Shown in pieces: positions 62,501 to 64,000 of a stretch of DNA of 64,000 nt (position 1 is its first letter; each line of letters begins with the position of its first letter). The stretch covers positions 744,001 through 808,000 of the forward strand of contig NZ_JAELXV010000002.1 in NCBI RefSeq assembly GCF_016427535.1, in the 5' to 3' direction. A model generated the notes under the pieces. That model worked only from the letters and a program-made list of their open reading frames with translations. It was not told the DNA's origin and did no database searches. The position numbers were made by a program, and so were the translations under genes. The stretch comes from Hymenobacter sp. BT559. GTDB taxonomy: Bacteria; Bacteroidota; Bacteroidia; Cytophagales; Hymenobacteraceae.

Positions 62501-63203
62501 CCGGGCCGACCTAGCCACTTACGGCAAGGTGGTGGGCGGCGGGCTCTCTATCGGCGTGATTGCGGGGCACGAAGAATGGATGGATGCCCTCGACGGCGGC
62601 CACTGGCAGTACGGCGACGCCTCGTTTCCGGAGGTGGGCGTGACCTACTTCGCTGGCACGTTTGTGCGGCACCCATTGGCGCTGGCGGCCGCCAAGGCCT
62701 CCCTCCAATACCTTAAAGAGCAAGGCCCTAGGTTGCAGCAAGAGTTGACAGCCAGCACCGAGCGGCTAGCCCATGCGCTCAATACCGAGCTCGAGCGCCA
62801 GCAGTTGCCCTTCTACGTGGCGCATTTTGGGTCGCTCTGGAAAATTAAGTTCTACGATGAGCTGCCGTATAACGAGCTGCTGTTTACGCTCATGCGCGAG
62901 AAAGGTATCCACATTTGGGATGGCTTTCCGTGCTTTCTCACCACAGCCCACACCGCGGCGGAAGTTGACCAGATAGTAGCGGCCTGCCTGGCTAGCGCCC
63001 GCGAGTTAGTGGTCGCTGGCTTCCTCAAGTCGAGCCGGCCTGCTACTGCCCGCCCGGCGGCGCCCGCCCTAGGTACCACCGAGCAGCTCAACCAGCCCCC
63101 GGCGCCCGGTGCTCGCCTGGGCCGCGACCGGGCCGGCAACCCCGCTTGGTTTGTGGCCGACCCCAGCCGCCCCGACAGCTATCGTCAACTTAGCGTGAAC
63201 TAA
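56511..63203 (+). CDS. Hybrid NRPS-PKS with in-line aminotransferase: A-PCP-KS-AT-ACP-AMT
   Basis: A 2230-residue assembly-line enzyme. A domain (15-500): YVLYTSGSTGEPKGV, NQYGPTE, YRTGDLGRYLPDG, TTSGKVDKK. PCP Ser near 545 (ELGGNSLLAQK). KS (605-1030): active Cys near 774 in YSACSTSLLA, His in VEAHGTATPLGDP and IKSNLGHLTAAAG. AT (1125-1410): GHSVGEFVAAH and HAFH, the malonyl-type motif. ACP (1510-1590): Ser in GFDSLLLTQ. An Ala/Pro-rich linker, then a class III PLP aminotransferase (1745-2160): FDEVITGFRMHPGG and Lys near 2006 in TYGKVVGGGLS. The tail PPAPGARLGRDRAGNPAWF matches ends after aminotransferases in iturin/microcystin-type enzymes. No KR, DH or ER. Predicted role: load an amino acid, extend it with malonate, aminate the beta-keto group and pass it to the next protein. 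Confidence 0.93.
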   Translation: MSKANTLLSELVHELVEQAAAQYPTRVAVVATNVTLTYAQLLARADQLSQAIRQQAPADALIGLSTTRGFDMVVGALAILKAGKGYLPLNPSYPAQRLAQLVANSGLTSCVAPATDAASLAALGLHVLPPDATAPSGEHAVHPGAAAYVLYTSGSTGEPKGVCMGHKALVNLLQWQNEHSLAGPGTRTLQFAPLSFDVSFQEIFATLTTGGTLVLLDEEQRLDFDGLLALLDEQAVNRLFLPFVALQALAEAAVNAQRFPASLREIMTAGEQLKITPQLAAFCAALPGCVLYNQYGPTECHVVTQLRLAGSPAAWPALPGIGQAIANTEVFFLDANLQPVPAGEVGELCIAGVCLAEGYLNQPALTQAKFVEADGQRFYRTGDLGRYLPDGNIEFLGRQDDQVKIRGHRVEVGEVEVALADLPGVRQAVVVAHVGPTGSPQLVAYLVPAPGAEPAVSVVRQALAERLPDYMLPSAFVWLAELPKTTSGKVDKKALPAPERKRPALGVPFRRPAAGAEQHVAQLWAELLQLDEIGADDNFFELGGNSLLAQKTVATLQKRHQHTVPITKLYQLPTAAGLAAYLGGGSQHRPAPADLSQTRASHAGDVAVIGLAGRFPGAASVAELWDVLAQGRETIQFFSPEELDASIPVALKNDPLYVAARGLIDHAEEFDARFFKLPPKLAELMDPQQRVFLEIAWEALEEAGYLPQTYAGRVGVFAGSGNNTYYLRHVLRHPEQVAQLGEFQVMTVNEKDYLASRIAYQLGLTGPAVSVYSACSTSLLAITQAVQSLRSGQCEVALAGGVSITAPQRSGHLYQEGAMLSGNGHCRPFDAQAQGTVFSDGAGVVLLKPLAAAQRDGDTIHAVIKGVGVNNDGAGKGSFTAPSAEGQAGAIRQALADGAIDPATISYVEAHGTATPLGDPIEIEGLAMAFGEQAARQFCALGSIKSNLGHLTAAAGVAGFIKTVLAMRHQQLPASLGFAAPNPHIDFASSSFFVNAALSPWQPAGARRAGVSSFGVGGTNVHVVLEEYVAPKPNTAGLPSAERPAQLLTWSAKSEASRTAYAQQLAQYLGANSATSLVDAAFTLHTTRPAFAHRGFVVAGTAAEAVAALQRPSSTLGGTKTVATVPGETVFLFPGQGSQYLNMGRGLYEHEPTYRQAVDECATLLRDQLAVDIREVLYPTPDSVSAEERLKNTRYTQPALFVTEYALAQLWQSWGIQPSILCGHSVGEFVAAHLAGVFTLADALRLVATRAQLVSELPRGSMLAVQLPAAEVLTQLPAALSLAATNGARRCVVAGPAEDVATFVQWLDAQAIPSRVLATSHAFHSAMMEPVLPAFRAAVATVALHRPQRPVVSTVSGTWLTDAQATDPEYWTQHLRRTVRFAEALDTLGSLPSPLLLEVGPSGVLAALARPHLGRRAAAVLPGLPPATTHTDSHAMLAALGELWMNGLPIEFSRLYARQARRKISLPTYVFDRQRCWVDPPAAATASAAPAAYELPRPLLPATIPLLPSAISMRKTTLLTKVRTLLEETSGIELATAPPTASFLEVGFDSLLLTQLAITLKKEFGLPITFRQLNEEYATLGQLVDYLDQQLPAEAPATPVAPTPAPVAPALAVPIPAAVPVGAFMAGPALPAPIASDTLGLLAQQLQLIAQQVALVQASTAGAVPLPVPAAAPSLALPTPALAAPVQASAPAAPAPSSAAELSAEEVAELKKPFGATARIERQATELGPVQQAFLQELTRRYTKKTAASKAYTQQHRAHMADPRVVSGFRPLTKELVYPLVVNRSQGSHLWDLDGNEYIDALNGFGSSLLGYQPAFLKETLHAQIEQGYEIGPQHVLAGEVSELLCEFTGFDRVGLCNTGSEAVLGALRVARTVTGRSLVVAFTGSYHGIVDEVLVRGTKQLKSFPAAPGIMPEAVQNMLILDYGTEESLRIIRERAHELAAVLVEPVQSRRPEFRPVAFLKQVREVTAAAGTALIFDEVITGFRMHPGGAQALFGIRADLATYGKVVGGGLSIGVIAGHEEWMDALDGGHWQYGDASFPEVGVTYFAGTFVRHPLALAAAKASLQYLKEQGPRLQQELTASTERLAHALNTELERQQLPFYVAHFGSLWKIKFYDELPYNELLFTLMREKGIHIWDGFPCFLTTAHTAAEVDQIVAACLASARELVVAGFLKSSRPATARPAAPALGTTEQLNQPPAPGARLGRDRAGNPAWFVADPSRPDSYRQLSVN

Positions 63204-63208
63204 CGGCC

Positions 63209-64000
63209 ATGAGCAAAATCTTTACTGATGACCCGCTCATAGCGCGCCTGCCAGCGCGCCTAGCCACGGTGGCTGAAGTGGAATTTGACCCCTTCGCCGG
63301 GCCCGAACTGCTGCGACTGGTGCCCACTACCGAATCGCAGGCCGAGATTTGGGCGGCGTGCCTGCTCGGCGGCGACGATGCCAGCCGCGCCTATAACGAG
63401 TCGGTGACCCTGCGCCTAGTAGGGCCGCTCGACCGCACCGCACTTGAGCGGGCGCTACGGGCACTAGGGCAGCGCCACGAGGCCCTGCGCTCGGCCTTCA
63501 GCGCTGATGGCAAATACAGCTGTGTATTTCGGGAACTGCCGCTGGAGGTTGCCTATCAGGCTATCACTGACCTAGGCGCCACTGAGCAGCAAGCGGCAGT
63601 GGCCGCTTGTGTGGCCCGCGATGCCCAGTACGTGTTTGACCTGCTACATGGCCCGCTGCTGAAAGCCAGTCTATTTAGCGTAGCGTCTAAGGAGCACCAA
63701 CTGGTGTTGACAGTCCACCACATTGTATGTGATGGGTGGTCGCTGGGCATCTTGCTACAAGAGCTAGGTGCGCTGTACTCGGCTTATTACCAAGGCGTAG
63801 CGCCTACACTGCCGGCCGCCACGCCGTTTGGCCAATATGCCGACCAGCAGCTGCTTTTTAGTCGCAGCGCTGATTATCAAGTGGTCGAGCAATTTTGGCT
63901 GGCGCAATACCAAGGCCCGGTGCCGGTAGTGGCCCTGCCTACCGACTTTGCCCGGCCAGCCGTGCGCACCTACCATAGCGCCCGCGCCGATTATTCATTG
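63209..64000 (+). CDS. Nonribosomal peptide synthetase, N-terminal condensation domain (runs off the right edge)
   Basis: Starts at ATG 63209, five bases after the previous stop, and stays open to the window end (264 codons). It begins with a condensation domain: PTTESQAEIWAACLLGGDDA, the acceptor-side motif LERALRALGQRHEALRSAF, and the catalytic VHHIVCDGWSLGILLQEL with the HHxxxDG His. An A and PCP domain would be expected beyond the edge. It should condense the beta-amino acyl unit made by the upstream enzyme with the amino acid it activates. Confidence 0.92.
   Translation, partial: MSKIFTDDPLIARLPARLATVAEVEFDPFAGPELLRLVPTTESQAEIWAACLLGGDDASRAYNESVTLRLVGPLDRTALERALRALGQRHEALRSAFSADGKYSCVFRELPLEVAYQAITDLGATEQQAAVAACVARDAQYVFDLLHGPLLKASLFSVASKEHQLVLTVHHIVCDGWSLGILLQELGALYSAYYQGVAPTLPAATPFGQYADQQLLFSRSADYQVVEQFWLAQYQGPVPVVALPTDFARPAVRTYHSARADYSL

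Overview
The window looks like chromosome from a high-GC member of the Bacteroidota, most likely the Hymenobacter group (inference). The evidence is a type IX secretion sorting tail, promoters of the TTG-N19-21-TAnnTTTG kind, no Shine-Dalgarno sites, an LptG-type permease next to tgt, a short atpC, and many intergenic hairpin repeats. Most genes are ordinary housekeeping genes. The signals of interest are in the intergenic repeats, two AT-rich patches and the right end.

Layout. 1-5.5 kb: an endonuclease III cut by the left edge, a secreted low-complexity protein, a response regulator with its CHASE3 histidine kinase, and an rRNA methyltransferase. 5.6-14.4 kb: typA, a secreted msrB, metG, pth, rplY and prs, separated by hairpins and repeats. 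14.4-18.3 kb: a gene-poor, AT-shifted zone with a small Cys-rich secreted protein, a low-GC AlbA_2 protein and a decayed tyrosine integrase beside tRNA-Gln. 18.6-28.5 kb: atpD/atpC, an AI-2E-type permease, a Cys/Met-metabolism PLP enzyme, a DegT aminotransferase plus acyltransferase pair for an acylated amino-sugar, an ammonium channel and queA. 28.6-42.5 kb: a HEAT-cyclophilin protein, mscS, rsmG, an ECF sigma factor, a glycosyltransferase, tgt, a mobile-looking nuclease cassette, lptG, ispE, a TauD-like dioxygenase and a sugar-1-phosphate transferase.

42.6-53.0 kb is a coherent export locus: membrane-fusion adaptor, TolC-like channel, MacB-type ATPase and two permeases, a GIN-domain protein, then an NtrC-type activator and its kinase. 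A palindromic operator and a sigma-54-like promoter lie ahead of the adaptor, which suggests the two-component pair controls the exporter.

An AT-rich 650-base gap at 55.9-56.5 kb introduces a biosynthetic cluster that runs off the right edge. Its first gene is a 2230-residue hybrid A-PCP-KS-AT-ACP-aminotransferase, followed 5 bases later by an NRPS protein that opens with a condensation domain. The architecture predicts an amino acid extended by malonate and aminated at the beta carbon before peptide coupling.

The best candidate for an undescribed system is a repeat family seen in five copies. One pair is a perfect 57-bp inverted repeat flanking a GxxExxY/PD-(D/E)XK nuclease gene between tgt and lptG. 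A second inverted pair, with no gene inside, sits between pth and rplY. A solo copy follows typA. Three of the copies begin exactly one base after a TAA stop codon.
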